Assembly: GCF_019049245.1 (NCBI RefSeq)
Contig: NZ_JAGMUK010000060.1
Coordinates: 232,791 to 296,790, forward strand
DNA: 64,000 nt
Direction: 5' to 3'
Source of the DNA: Streptomyces sp. AC555_RSS877
GTDB taxonomy: Bacteria; Actinomycetota; Actinomycetes; Streptomycetales; Streptomycetaceae
Notes under the pieces: model-generated
The model's database searches: none
What the model was told of the DNA's origin: nothing
What the model saw: only the letters and a program-made list of their open reading frames with translations
Position numbers and translations under genes: made by a program
In this document: piece after piece, positions 17,190 to 26,041 of the stretch
How the letters are laid out: every line of letters starts with the position of its first letter
Position numbering within the stretch: position 1 is the stretch's first letter

Positions 17190-17921
17190 TCACGGACGTA
17201 CGTACAGGGGCTCGCCCGGCGGCGTCGCTCCGGCCGGCAGCAGTGCCAGGTCGAGGCCGCGCACCAGGCGGGCCCTCAGTGTGTCGTCGGCGGCGAGCCG
17301 CTGCGCGAGGGCCCGGGCGGCCTCGGCGGGCGGTGCGGAGGAGTCCAGGACCAGGGCGAGGGTGCCGTCGGCCTGCCCCGGCCCGAGGTGGGCGCGCAGT
17401 ACGGCGGGCTCGGCGGCCACCGCGTCCCGTACGGCCGCCACGACGGCCGGGTCGGCGAGCGGATCCGTGGTCGTACGCCCCTCCGCCAGCGCCAGCAGCG
17501 CGGCCCCCGTCAGCTCGAACGGCACCGGTCCCGCCATGTCCAGCAGGACCGTGTCCGCCTTCTCGTGCGCGGCGGCCTGGAGCGCCTGGTGCAGCGGTAC
17601 GGCGACGGGGCGGGCCGCCGGGTCCCAGCGGGCCAGCGACTCGGTGGAGGTGAAGGCCGGCAGGGCGGTGCGGTGACCGGCCTTCAGGGTCGGTACGGCC
17701 ATGTCGCTGGTCTTCTCGCGCCGCAGCCCGTTCTCGTCCTCCTCGACCTCGCCGAGCACGGCCACCACCGGGACGAGGAGCCGGGCGCCCTTGAGGGCCT
17801 CCAGGACGGGGCCCGCGGCGGTGCGGTCCTCGGCCCAGGCGGCGAGCGCCGCGCTCAGCCGGGGGTCGGCCGTGCCGTCGTCGTCGGAGAAGCCGGAGTC
17901 GGGAATGTTCTTGTTCGCCAC
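17190..17921 (-). CDS. SseB-family protein
   Basis: 243 aa from GTG at 17921 (ANKNIPDSGFSDDDG...), preceded by GGTGA; the frame stays open ~32 residues further but without sense. It carries the SseB N-terminal fold twice in outline: residues ~20-130 (ALKGARLLVPVVAVLGEVEE, LPAFTSTESLARWDP, VLLDMAGPVPFELTG) and a C-terminal ~100-residue domain (AHLGPGQADGTLALVLDSSA). SseB-like proteins in actinobacteria have no assigned biochemical activity. Convergent with DUF1844 and divergent from the serine hydrolase gene. Confidence 0.8.
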   Translation of the reverse strand: MANKNIPDSGFSDDDGTADPRLSAALAAWAEDRTAAGPVLEALKGARLLVPVVAVLGEVEEDENGLRREKTSDMAVPTLKAGHRTALPAFTSTESLARWDPAARPVAVPLHQALQAAAHEKADTVLLDMAGPVPFELTGAALLALAEGRTTTDPLADPAVVAAVRDAVAAEPAVLRAHLGPGQADGTLALVLDSSAPPAEAARALAQRLAADDTLRARLVRGLDLALLPAGATPPGEPLYVRP

Positions 17922-18070
17922 GGTCACCGACCCTATAGGGGGGATGCTGCTGGGCTTGTGCGGGCCCGGAAACCTGCCCGTGACGACTTTCACGGGTTTC
18001 TCGGATATCCCTGACACACATCTAACGTCCGTCTAACGGCCCGCACAGCCGGTACCCCCAGCATCGCGGC

Positions 18071-19099
18071 ATGGAGTCCTCCAGAGCCGCCCGCAGCCTT
18101 CGCTCCGGTCCGTCCCGGCGCCGCCCCCTGATGTACACCGCGCTCGCCTCCGTGGCCGTCCTCGGCGGTACGGCGGCCGGGACCGTGTTCGTGCAGGCGC
18201 AGGCGCACTCCGGTGCGGGCGCCGTATCGTCGGCGGCGACGCCGTCGGCCTCGTCGTCGGCCGCGGCTCCGGCTCCAGCTCCGGATTCGGCGAAAGGGGA
18301 GACATCGGTGGAACCTGTGGCGGAGCCGACCGTCGAGCACGACGAACTGCTGGCCGACGCTCTGAAGGCGGTGAGCGTGGAGGACGGTGCCGACATGTCC
18401 GCGGCCGTGCTCGACCTGGACTCCGGCGAGAGCGCCACGCACGGCGACGACGCCTTCGACACCGCGAGCATCGTCAAGGTCGACATCCTGGCGACGCTGC
18501 TCCTCCAGGCGCAGGACGCGGACCGGCATCTCACCGCGCAGGAGAAGTCGTACGCCACCGCGATGATCGAGAACAGTGACAACACCGCCGCGTCGGCCCT
18601 GTGGCGCCTCATCGGGAAGGCGGACGGTCTCGACGCCGCGAACGAGCGGCTGGGCCTCCCGGACACCGCGGGTGGCGACGACATGCTGTGGGGGCTGACC
18701 CAGACCACGGCCGCCGACCAACTGGCACTGCTCCAGCAGGTGTTCGGCGACGACTCGGAGCTGAGCGAGGCCTCGCGGGCGTACGTCCAGGGGCTGATGG
18801 GGCAGATAGCCGTCGACCAGCACTGGGGGGTGTCGGCCGCGGCCGACGGTTCCCGGTGGGCCCTGAAGAACGGCTGGCTGGCGCGCAGCACGACCGGGCT
18901 GTGGGACATCAACAGCATCGGGCGGGTGACGGTGGAGGGCCGCGACTACTTGGTGGCGGTGCTGTCGAAGGGCAACTCGACACAGGCGAAGGGGATTTCG
19001 CTGACGGAGGCGGCGGCGAAGGCGGCGGTGTCGGTGTTCGAAGGGAACGGCGCTTCGACACCGGCATTGGCATCCGTGTCGACGGCTGTCTCCAAGTAG
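18071..19099 (+). CDS. Membrane-anchored class A beta-lactamase-like serine hydrolase
   Basis: 342 aa. Basic N-terminus and one signal/anchor helix (~19-42), an Ala/Ser/Pro linker (50-75) and then a penicillin-recognising fold. Active-site motifs: S133-I-V-K136, S169-D170-N171 and K266-N267-G268, the last replacing the usual KTG. The general order and spacing match class A beta-lactamases, but the protein lacks an evident omega-loop ExxLN motif, so it more likely is a peptidoglycan-related or silent hydrolase than a resistance enzyme. Direct repeats TCTAACG (about 18019-18036) lie upstream in the divergent promoter region. Confidence 0.85.
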   Translation: MESSRAARSLRSGPSRRRPLMYTALASVAVLGGTAAGTVFVQAQAHSGAGAVSSAATPSASSSAAAPAPAPDSAKGETSVEPVAEPTVEHDELLADALKAVSVEDGADMSAAVLDLDSGESATHGDDAFDTASIVKVDILATLLLQAQDADRHLTAQEKSYATAMIENSDNTAASALWRLIGKADGLDAANERLGLPDTAGGDDMLWGLTQTTAADQLALLQQVFGDDSELSEASRAYVQGLMGQIAVDQHWGVSAAADGSRWALKNGWLARSTTGLWDINSIGRVTVEGRDYLVAVLSKGNSTQAKGISLTEAAAKAAVSVFEGNGASTPALASVSTAVSK

Positions 19100-19148
19100 G
19101 CGCCCGGAGGCCGCCGTACGCCTTGTGGCCTGTGCCGTCAGAAGAGCG

Positions 19149-20342
19149 TCAGAAGTCTTCCTGCCGCTCGCGGCTGCCGCGCCACAGCACCACCGCCGCG
19201 ACCAGGATCACTCCGCCGAGGCCGCCCGCGAGGGGGGCCGCCCAGTCGGCGGTGTCGTTGCCGGTCTCGGCCGCGTCCGGGCCGGAGCCGAAGTACTTGT
19301 CGCCGTAGGCGGCGGCCTGGAGGCCCTCCGGCTTGAGGCGGCCGGCTTCGGTGAGGGCGGCCGCGGGGTCGACGAAGCCGAAGCCTCGGGAGTCGTCACG
19401 GCCGTCGGCCGGGGCGTTGCGGGCAGTGTCCTCCAGGAGTTTCTTGACCTGTGCCGGGGTCAGGTCCGGGTGGGCGGCCCTGATGAGCGCGACCGCGCCG
19501 GAGACGAAGGCGGAGGCGGCGCTCGTGCCCCAGCCCTCGTAGTACTCGTGGTCCGGGTCGGCGATGACGACGTCCACGCCGGGGGCGCTGACCGTGGCGT
19601 ACCAGCGGCGGGTGGAGAAGGAGGCACGGGTGCCGAAGCGGTCGACGGCGGTCACGGCGATCACACCCGGATAGGCGGCCGGGTAGGAGATGTGGTCGCC
19701 CTTCTCGCCGCCGTTGCCGGCCGAGGCGACGACGACGGCGCCCTTCTTCAGCGCGTACTGGACGGCCTCGTCCTCTGCGGGTTCGGGGTGGGCGGAGGCG
19801 GAGTCGTCGCCCAGGGAGAGGTTGATGACGTCGGCGCCGTGGTCGGCGGCCCAGCGGATGCCTTCGGCGAGGGCGTTGCCGCGGGTGCTGCGGGCCTTGG
19901 CGCGGGCCGGGTCCTTGTCCTCGAGGATCACCCGGACGGGGAGGATCTTGGCCTCGGGGGCGATGCCCATGACACCGTCGGCGTTGCCGACGCCGTGTCC
20001 GTGGCCCGCGATGATGCCGGCCATCGCGGTGCCGTGGCGGGCCCAGGGGCGGTCGCCCTCCTTCGCGCCGAAGCCGATCATGTCCTTGCCGGTGAGGACG
20101 TTGCCGTCGAGGTCGGGGTGGTCGGCCTCGACGCCGGTGTCCAGGACGGCGACGGTGACGCCCGCGCCCTTGGTGGTGCGCCACGCCTGCTGGGTGTGCA
20201 TCGCGTCCAGGGCCCACTGCTTGGCGCGTATGCCGTCGGCGTGCGCGACGGTGGGCGGGACGAGGGCGACCGAAGCGGCGAGCAGGACGCTCAGCAGGCC
20301 GGCCCGGCGGGTCGTACGGCTCACGGGTCGCGTGCGGCTCAT
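19149..20342 (-). CDS. Mycosin-type subtilisin protease (type VII secretion-associated)
   Basis: 397 aa: signal peptide (1-36, ending ...VAHADG), S8 catalytic domain with Asp68 (VAVLDTGVEADHPDLDG), His103 (ARHGTAMAGIIAGHGHGVGN) and Ser274 (WGTSAASAFVSG), and a C-terminal membrane helix (~367-387) followed by a short basic tail, the layout of MycP mycosins. Mycosins are mature-side membrane proteases required by or associated with ESX systems. No eccC/eccD/esx gene is in this window; its only partner is the coupled proline-rich membrane gene whose TGA overlaps this ATG (ATGA). Confidence 0.92.
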   Translation of the reverse strand: MSRTRPVSRTTRRAGLLSVLLAASVALVPPTVAHADGIRAKQWALDAMHTQQAWRTTKGAGVTVAVLDTGVEADHPDLDGNVLTGKDMIGFGAKEGDRPWARHGTAMAGIIAGHGHGVGNADGVMGIAPEAKILPVRVILEDKDPARAKARSTRGNALAEGIRWAADHGADVINLSLGDDSASAHPEPAEDEAVQYALKKGAVVVASAGNGGEKGDHISYPAAYPGVIAVTAVDRFGTRASFSTRRWYATVSAPGVDVVIADPDHEYYEGWGTSAASAFVSGAVALIRAAHPDLTPAQVKKLLEDTARNAPADGRDDSRGFGFVDPAAALTEAGRLKPEGLQAAAYGDKYFGSGPDAAETGNDTADWAAPLAGGLGGVILVAAVVLWRGSRERQEDF

Positions 20343-22801
20343 GAGGGCTTCTCCGAGGGCGAGCTGACGGTCTTGCGCAGCCCGCGTTCGACGCGGTCGG
20401 CGAGGCCTTGGGCCTCGTTGCCGAGGCCGGCCTGGGCGGGGGCGGTGGTGGCGCCGGACTTCATGGCCTCGGCGGCGGGCAGCGGAGCGTCGACCTTACG
20501 GCCGTCCGCCCAGCCGGAGACGGCGTAGACGACGACGGGGGCGTCGGTGAGGACGGAGACGGTCCAGGAGGCGCGTTGCGCGGGGCCGAAGTCGGCGGCG
20601 ACGGTGTCCTTGGCGGCGTACGGCCGGGGCATGAGGTCGGTGCGGCTGCCGAGACCCTCGTCCTTGAACCGTTTGCTGAGGGCGGTCATGGCGGCGGGGT
20701 CGGCCTTGGTGAAGAGGAGGCCGACGGTGGTGACGTAGCTCTCGGTGGCGTCGGTGTAGGTGGCGCGCAGGAGGCGTCCGCAGCCGACGGGTGTGAGGGC
20801 CTTGCGCAGCAGCGGGTCGAAGGCGTCCTTGCAGCCGCTGTCGGGGGCGACGGCGATACGCGTCCAGGTGCGGTCGGCTCCGCCGGGCCCGGCGCCCTGG
20901 CCCTCGACGGTGGGCGGGAACAGCTGGTCGACCGGGATGCTGTGCCACAGACCGCGGGCCGTGGCGAACGTGTCGCCCGTCCCGGCCTCCCCCGGCTCGC
21001 CGATGAGCCAACTCCCGGTCACCGCGCCGCCGATGAGGCCCAGTCCGAGCACGACACAGGCGGCCACCATGGCTATCCGGGGCCGCCCCCGCATCCCGAG
21101 CATCCCGAGGGACCGCGGCCGCACCTTGTCGTCGTACCCCTCCGGCTCCGCGAACGAGATCACGGGCCGCCCCGACCCGGGCGTCCCGCCGGGCGCCATG
21201 GGAGCGCTCCAGGAGAGGGAGGGGTCCGGGGAGAAGACGGGCGTACCGGAGGGCGGAGTACTGGGCGCCGAAGGAATCCGGGGAACGCTCGGAGGGCTGG
21301 TGGGCGGGGCGGGAACGCGGGAACGGCCGCCGGGGACGGTGGGCGCCCCGGACTGCCCGGAGCGGGTCTCGGGTTCGGTGGGACCCGAAGGCGTACGGGA
21401 GCTGCTTCCGGGGACGGGGGCCGAAGGGGTACGGGAGCTGGAGCGGCTGCCGGGAACGGTGCCCGGAGGAGACGTGCGTGGGCCGGTGGCCGGTGACGCG
21501 GGACGCCTGTCACTTCCGGGGGCCGTGCCCGGCGAAGACGCACCCGGGCCGTTTGACCGGCCGGCGGACGCCGAGGACGTGCGCGGGGGGCTGGTACGGC
21601 CCGGGGTCGGTGCCTCGTGCGCGGGTCGCGGGGGAAAGTCGGGGCGGCGCGCGGGCTCGGCGGGCGTCCCGGCCCGGTGGGTGTCCACCTCGGGGGGCAG
21701 CTCCGCGGGAATCGGGCGCATCCGGAAGGTCCTCTCCGACGCGGTCTCGACGGGCGCTCCGGAAGGGCGGGGCGGTATCGGGGGGCGATGAGGGGGACGT
21801 GGCGGCACGGAGCCGGACGCCGGGGCTGCGGTGCCGGGGGGAACCGGCACGGAGCCAGTCGCGGGACCCGCGGTCCCCGGCCTGCGCGCCGCGGAGGTAC
21901 CGGAGCCGGGGCGAGACGGCACGAAGCGCTGCTCGAAGGGCCCGGCGCTCGGCCTGGGCGGCACGGAGCCGGTGCCAGATGTCCCGGCGCTCGCGGAAGC
22001 CGACCCCGAGCTCGGTACGGACGGGCCGGTGTCAGGCCGGGTCGGCGCGGGGCCGTGTGCCGGAGGGCCGGCGCTCGGCCTGGGCGGCACGGAGCCGGTG
22101 CCAGATGTCCCGGCGCTCGCGGAAGCCGACCCCGAGCTCGGTACGGACGGGCCGGTGTCAGGCCGGGTCGGCGCGGGGCCGTGTGCCGGAGGGCCGGCGC
22201 TCGGCCTGGGCGGTACCGTGCCCGGCACGGTGGGCCCAGAGGCGCGGGGAGCCGACACTGACGGCACGGCGTCAGGCCGGGTCGGCGTAGGGCCTCGGTG
22301 CGGTCGGCGGGGGGCTTGGGTGGGTTCGCCGTGGGGCGGCGTACCCGTCACGTCGGTGTCCCCCTGCGTGTCCCGGCCGGCTGACGGCGGGGTGTCGGGG
22401 AAGCGTGCGGAAGCCGGCGGCGGGGGCGGGGACGTGAGGGCGGCGTCACGGGGGGCCGGGGTACGCAGATTCGGGAAGCGCAGCCGGATGTCCTGGTCCT
22501 CGGAGGTCGCTCGGGTCCCGTCCGCCTCAGTGCCCCGCCGGGGCGGCGTCACCGCACCGGAACCGTCACCGCTCCCGGCAACGGCCGAGCCCCGCACGCC
22601 GGACCCGTCACTCCCCGCCGTACCAGCCGGGCGGCGCGCGCTGAGGAAGCCGTCCCATGGGCCACGGTCCGCCGCGGCGGGAACATTGGTGCGTGCCGCT
22701 CCCGTGGGGGGCGTCGTCGGTCGATCGGTGCCGGGGTCCCCCGTTGCGGGTGGTTCGGGCGGGAGTGGGGGGACGGCGGGGTGACGTGCCTCTGTGCTCA
22801 T
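20339..22801 (-). CDS. Proline-rich single-pass membrane protein coupled to mycosin
   Basis: 820 aa. Residues 1 to ~570 are low-complexity Pro/Ser/Thr/Gly/Arg-rich and probably disordered; a single helix at ~575-600 (MVAACVVLGLGLIGGAVTGS) crosses the membrane; the last ~215 residues are a compact extracytoplasmic domain with two cysteines (GCKDAF, VGCGRLL). The disordered part contains an exact 42-residue tandem duplication (126 bp, 21945-22196). I recognise no named family. The 4-base overlap with the mycosin start suggests the two function together, possibly as membrane partner of the protease. ATG at 22801 chosen as start of the conserved-looking MSTEARHPAVPPLPPEPP. Confidence 0.75.
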   Translation of the reverse strand: MSTEARHPAVPPLPPEPPATGDPGTDRPTTPPTGAARTNVPAAADRGPWDGFLSARRPAGTAGSDGSGVRGSAVAGSGDGSGAVTPPRRGTEADGTRATSEDQDIRLRFPNLRTPAPRDAALTSPPPPPASARFPDTPPSAGRDTQGDTDVTGTPPHGEPTQAPRRPHRGPTPTRPDAVPSVSAPRASGPTVPGTVPPRPSAGPPAHGPAPTRPDTGPSVPSSGSASASAGTSGTGSVPPRPSAGPPAHGPAPTRPDTGPSVPSSGSASASAGTSGTGSVPPRPSAGPFEQRFVPSRPGSGTSAARRPGTAGPATGSVPVPPGTAAPASGSVPPRPPHRPPIPPRPSGAPVETASERTFRMRPIPAELPPEVDTHRAGTPAEPARRPDFPPRPAHEAPTPGRTSPPRTSSASAGRSNGPGASSPGTAPGSDRRPASPATGPRTSPPGTVPGSRSSSRTPSAPVPGSSSRTPSGPTEPETRSGQSGAPTVPGGRSRVPAPPTSPPSVPRIPSAPSTPPSGTPVFSPDPSLSWSAPMAPGGTPGSGRPVISFAEPEGYDDKVRPRSLGMLGMRGRPRIAMVAACVVLGLGLIGGAVTGSWLIGEPGEAGTGDTFATARGLWHSIPVDQLFPPTVEGQGAGPGGADRTWTRIAVAPDSGCKDAFDPLLRKALTPVGCGRLLRATYTDATESYVTTVGLLFTKADPAAMTALSKRFKDEGLGSRTDLMPRPYAAKDTVAADFGPAQRASWTVSVLTDAPVVVYAVSGWADGRKVDAPLPAAEAMKSGATTAPAQAGLGNEAQGLADRVERGLRKTVSSPSEKPS
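21945..22212. repeat. 126-bp intragenic tandem duplication
   Basis: Two identical 126-bp copies (21945-22070 and 22071-22196) followed by ~16 bp of a third copy. In frame (42 codons) within the disordered region of the proline-rich gene; the encoded repeat contains PSAGPPAHGPAPTRPDTGPS. Perfect identity indicates a recent duplication or gene conversion. Confidence 0.93.
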
Positions 22802-23082
22802 GCGGGCCACCCCCCGTTTCCTCGTGCCCGGGCCGTCTCCTCGTACGCGGGCCGTTTGTCGTCGTGGCCCGCCCGGGGCGGGCTCGGCCGTCCGGGCACG
22901 CATACCCACACGGGGAAACCGGCATCCCGGCGCGGGCCTGCGACCGGGGCCGGGACGTCCTCCGTGCGTGCGCGTCACTCTACGGGTTGTTCCTGGGCGA
23001 ACGGGAACCAGTCCACGAGCCCGGGGCATCTGCCCGGAACGTCCCCCTACCCCGCGGTAATCCTGTCTGGCAGGCTGCGTTC

Positions 23083-24285
23083 ATGACTGCGCGCGCCGCT
23101 GACCGGACCCGCTACGACCGGGCCACCGCCCATCTCGACGCCCCTGTGGCGATCGTGGACCTGGACGCCTTCGACGCCAACGCGGACGATCTCGTCCGCC
23201 GCGCCGGCGGCAAGCCGGTCCGGGTCGCCAGCAAGTCCGTACGCTGCCGGGCCCTGCTGGAACGCGTCCTGGCCAGGGACGGCTTCGCGGGAATCATGTC
23301 CTTCACCCTCGCCGAGTCCCTGTGGCTCGCGCGGTCCGGGTTCGACGACATCCTGCTCGCGTATCCCTCCGCCGACCGCGCCGGCTTCGCCGAACTGGCC
23401 GCCGATCCCAAGCTGGCCGCCGCCGTGACCGTCATGGTCGACGACCCGGCACAGCTCGGGTTCATCGACGAGGCGCGCGGCGGTGGACGCGAAGTCGTCC
23501 GGGTCTGCCTGGAGTTGGACACCTCGCTGAAGCTGTTCGGGGGCCGGGTGCGGGTCGGTGCCCTGCGCTCCCCGCTGCACTCTGCCGCCCAGGTCGCCGA
23601 CATGGCCCGTGCCGTGGCCCGGCGGCCGGGGTTCAAGGTCGCCGGGATCATGGCGTACGAGGGGCACATCGCGGGTGTCGGGGACGCGGTCGCGGGACGG
23701 CCGTTCCGCTCGCGGGCCGTCCGGCTGATGCAGGCCACCGCCCGCCGGGAACTCGCCGAGCGGCGCGGTGAGGTGGTGCGCGCGGTGCGGGCCGTCGTGC
23801 CGGACCTGGAGTTCGTCAACGGCGGCGGCACGGGCAGTGTGCAGCACACCGCCGCGGAGGAAGCGGTCACCGAGATCGGCGCCGGTTCGGGGCTGTACGT
23901 GCCGCGGCTGTTCGACAACTACAGGTCCTTCAGCGGTCGTCCGGCGGCGCTGTTCGCCCAGCCCGTCGTACGGCGGCCGGGGGTCGGGGTCGTGACCGTC
24001 CTGGGCGGCGGCTATCCCGCCTCCGGCGCGGCCGGGCCCGACCGGCTGCCGGTGCCGTACCTGCCGGAAGGACTGAAGTACGACCCGCAGGAGGGGCCCG
24101 GCGAGGTCCAGACGCCGCTGCTCGGCTCCCCGGCCGACGATCTCCTGCTCGGCGACAAGGTGTGGTTCCGGCACGCCAAGGCCGGTGAGCTGTGCGAGCG
24201 TTTCGACGTGCTGCATCTGATCGAGGGGGACGCGGTGACGGCGACGGTCCCGACGTACCGCGGGGAAGGCCACACGTTCCTCTAG
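23083..24285 (+). CDS. Amino acid deaminase/aldolase (alanine-racemase N-terminal fold)
   Basis: 400 aa from the ATG at 23083. N-terminal PLP barrel with VAIVDLDAFDANADDLVRRA and the Lys segment RVASKSVRCRALLERVL, then VCLELDTSLKLFGGRVRVG, EFVNGGGTGSVQ and the C-terminal beta domain with LGDKVWFRHAKAGELCERFD. This matches the D-threonine aldolase/D-serine dehydratase superfamily (DSD1-like). Expected to act on a D-amino acid with PLP; the HAKAGELCERF region supplies the usual metal-binding His and Cys. The substrate is not decided. Monocistronic; a hairpin overlaps the stop. Confidence 0.85.
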   Translation: MTARAADRTRYDRATAHLDAPVAIVDLDAFDANADDLVRRAGGKPVRVASKSVRCRALLERVLARDGFAGIMSFTLAESLWLARSGFDDILLAYPSADRAGFAELAADPKLAAAVTVMVDDPAQLGFIDEARGGGREVVRVCLELDTSLKLFGGRVRVGALRSPLHSAAQVADMARAVARRPGFKVAGIMAYEGHIAGVGDAVAGRPFRSRAVRLMQATARRELAERRGEVVRAVRAVVPDLEFVNGGGTGSVQHTAAEEAVTEIGAGSGLYVPRLFDNYRSFSGRPAALFAQPVVRRPGVGVVTVLGGGYPASGAAGPDRLPVPYLPEGLKYDPQEGPGEVQTPLLGSPADDLLLGDKVWFRHAKAGELCERFDVLHLIEGDAVTATVPTYRGEGHTFL

Positions 24286-24300
24286 GCCCTCTCGAGGGCC
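24285..24300 (+). terminator. Hairpin at the end of the deaminase/aldolase gene
   Basis: GGCCCTC-TC-GAGGGCC starting within the stop codon, followed by a C/T-rich stretch. It separates two convergent genes and may serve both. Confidence 0.55.
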
Positions 24301-24322
24301 CTCCCCCTCTCGGTCCTCCGGG

Positions 24323-25228
24323 TCAGTCCTCCGGACCGATGCTGCTGCCCACGCCGCCGCCCGTGTCCGCGTCGCCGATCGACCGGATCCCCTTGGTGAT
24401 CCGGTCCATGTCGGCGAGCGGCGGCCCGTCCGGACCCGCGTCGAACACGAACCGCACGATCACCGGCGCCTCGCTGCCGACGCTGGACCGGAAGGCCAGC
24501 GACTGCACGTAACCGCCGGGTCCCTGGGCGGTCTTGACCCGCCAGCGCACGAAGTACCCGGCCCGGCCCGCCACCGCGACCGGCCCGGACTCGACGGTCC
24601 GGTGCGACTCGATGCCGCCGTAGAGGCGCCGGTCGAGGGAGTCGCGGTCGTACGCGGCGTCGGCGGCCTCGGGAATGTCCTGCTCGGCGAGGGTCCTGGG
24701 GGACTTCTCGTCGTTCTCGGTGACCGTGGAGGTGAGGACGAGGCCGTGCCGACAGGTGCCGACGCCGGCCGGGCAGTCGTACGTCCCGTCGTCGGTGGTC
24801 ATGACGACGTCGTCTTCCGCGACGTTCTTCGGCGGGGTCCAGCCGTCAGGCAACGGCAGGGTGATGCCGTTGAGTTCGTCGACCACGACGTCCGGGGCGG
24901 CGCCGGTCGGCTCCGAGGGGGTCGGCGTGGGGGTGCCGGCGGGGGCCGTGGACGTGACGGCCGTCGGCAGGGCCTCCGCCGCCGGTCCGCCGGTGTCGTC
25001 GTCCTCGCCGAGTACCGCCACTCCCGTGACGATCGCGGCGCCGAGGACGACGGCCGCGGTGGTGAGGGCGACGGCCCTGGCCCGTCCTGACGCCCGGTCG
25101 GCCGGCTGCGGGGGCCCGGGGGCCTCGGGTGCGCGCAGGTGTCCGGTCCAGGCGGCCCCGTCCCACCAGCGCTCCAGATGGGGCGCCGACGGGTCGGGGT
25201 ACCAGCCGGGCGGGGGCGTCATGCTCAT
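24323..25228 (-). CDS. DUF2510-domain membrane protein
   Basis: 301 aa. Begins with a DUF2510 motif (PPGWYPDPSAPHLERWWDGA), then a Pro-rich stretch, a membrane helix at ~50-75 (AVALTTAAVVLGAAIVTGVA), an acidic/Thr-Pro linker and an extracytoplasmic domain of ~180 residues with two cysteines (DCPAGVGTCRHG). DUF2510 is a short N-terminal tag of actinobacterial membrane proteins of unknown role. The second Met (three codons in) is an equally good start. Not coupled to neighbours. Confidence 0.8.
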   Translation of the reverse strand: MSMTPPPGWYPDPSAPHLERWWDGAAWTGHLRAPEAPGPPQPADRASGRARAVALTTAAVVLGAAIVTGVAVLGEDDDTGGPAAEALPTAVTSTAPAGTPTPTPSEPTGAAPDVVVDELNGITLPLPDGWTPPKNVAEDDVVMTTDDGTYDCPAGVGTCRHGLVLTSTVTENDEKSPRTLAEQDIPEAADAAYDRDSLDRRLYGGIESHRTVESGPVAVAGRAGYFVRWRVKTAQGPGGYVQSLAFRSSVGSEAPVIVRFVFDAGPDGPPLADMDRITKGIRSIGDADTGGGVGSSIGPED

Positions 25229-25249
25229 TCCGGCACTGTAGGACGCGGG

Positions 25250-26041
25250 CTACAGGGGCGTGACGTATGCCCCCGAGATTCCGCCGTCCACCAGGAAGTC
25301 GGAGGCGTTCACGAAGGAGGAGTCGTCGCTGGCCAGGAAGGCGACGGCGGCGGCGATCTCCTCGGCCTCGGCGAACCGGCCGACCGGGATGTGCACGAGA
25401 CGGCGGGCGGCCCGCTCGGGGTCCTTGGCGAACAGCTCCTGGAGCAGGGGGGTGTTGACCGGTCCCGGGCACAGGGCGTTGACCCGGATGCCCTCCCGCG
25501 CGAACTGCACGCCCAGTTCCCGGGACATGGCGAGAACACCGCCCTTGGAGGCCGTGTACGAGATCTGCGAGGTCGCCGCTCCCATCCGGGCCACGAAGGA
25601 CGCCGTGTTGATGATGGAGCCCTTGCCCTGGCGCCGCATGTACGGGATGGCGGCCTTGCAGCACAGGTAGACGGAGGTCAGGTTGACCTCCTGGACGCGC
25701 TTCCATGCCTCCAGGCCGGTCTCCAGGATGGAGTCGTCGTCGGGCGGGGAGATGCCGGCGTTGTTGAAGGCGATGTCGACGCTGCCGTAGGTGTCGTACG
25801 CCGTCTTGAACAGCGCCTCGACCTGCTCGGGGTCGGTGACGTCGACCTTCACGAAGGTGCCGCCGACCTCCTCTGCGGCCGCCTTCCCGCGGGTCTCGTC
25901 GACGTCACCGAGGACGACGTGGGCGCCCTCGGAGGCGAGCCGGCGCGCGGTGGCGAGACCGATGCCGCTGCCGGCTCCGGTGATGACGGCGGTACGGCCG
26001 ACGAGGCGGCGGCAGACGATGTCGTCAGTCGATGCGGTCAC
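25250..26041 (-). CDS. Short-chain dehydrogenase/reductase of the gamma-glutamylamine cluster
   Basis: 263 aa from GTG at 26041, which overlaps the aldehyde dehydrogenase stop (GTGA). Classical SDR: cofactor motif TGAGSGIGLATA, NNAG (AFNNAGISPP), catalytic Ser in NTASFVAR, Tyr-X3-Lys in YTASKGG and PGPVNTP. An acidic residue follows the second strand (GDVDE), favouring NAD. Third gene of the glutamine-synthetase-like operon; probably oxidises an intermediate or acts on the alcohol/aldehyde released from a gamma-glutamylated amine, but this is inference. Confidence 0.9.
   Translation of the reverse strand: MTASTDDIVCRRLVGRTAVITGAGSGIGLATARRLASEGAHVVLGDVDETRGKAAAEEVGGTFVKVDVTDPEQVEALFKTAYDTYGSVDIAFNNAGISPPDDDSILETGLEAWKRVQEVNLTSVYLCCKAAIPYMRRQGKGSIINTASFVARMGAATSQISYTASKGGVLAMSRELGVQFAREGIRVNALCPGPVNTPLLQELFAKDPERAARRLVHIPVGRFAEAEEIAAAVAFLASDDSSFVNASDFLVDGGISGAYVTPL

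Noticed and set aside
21945..22212. CRISPR-like array
   Set aside because: Contiguous 126-bp repeats without spacers, in frame within a gene; a coding duplication.
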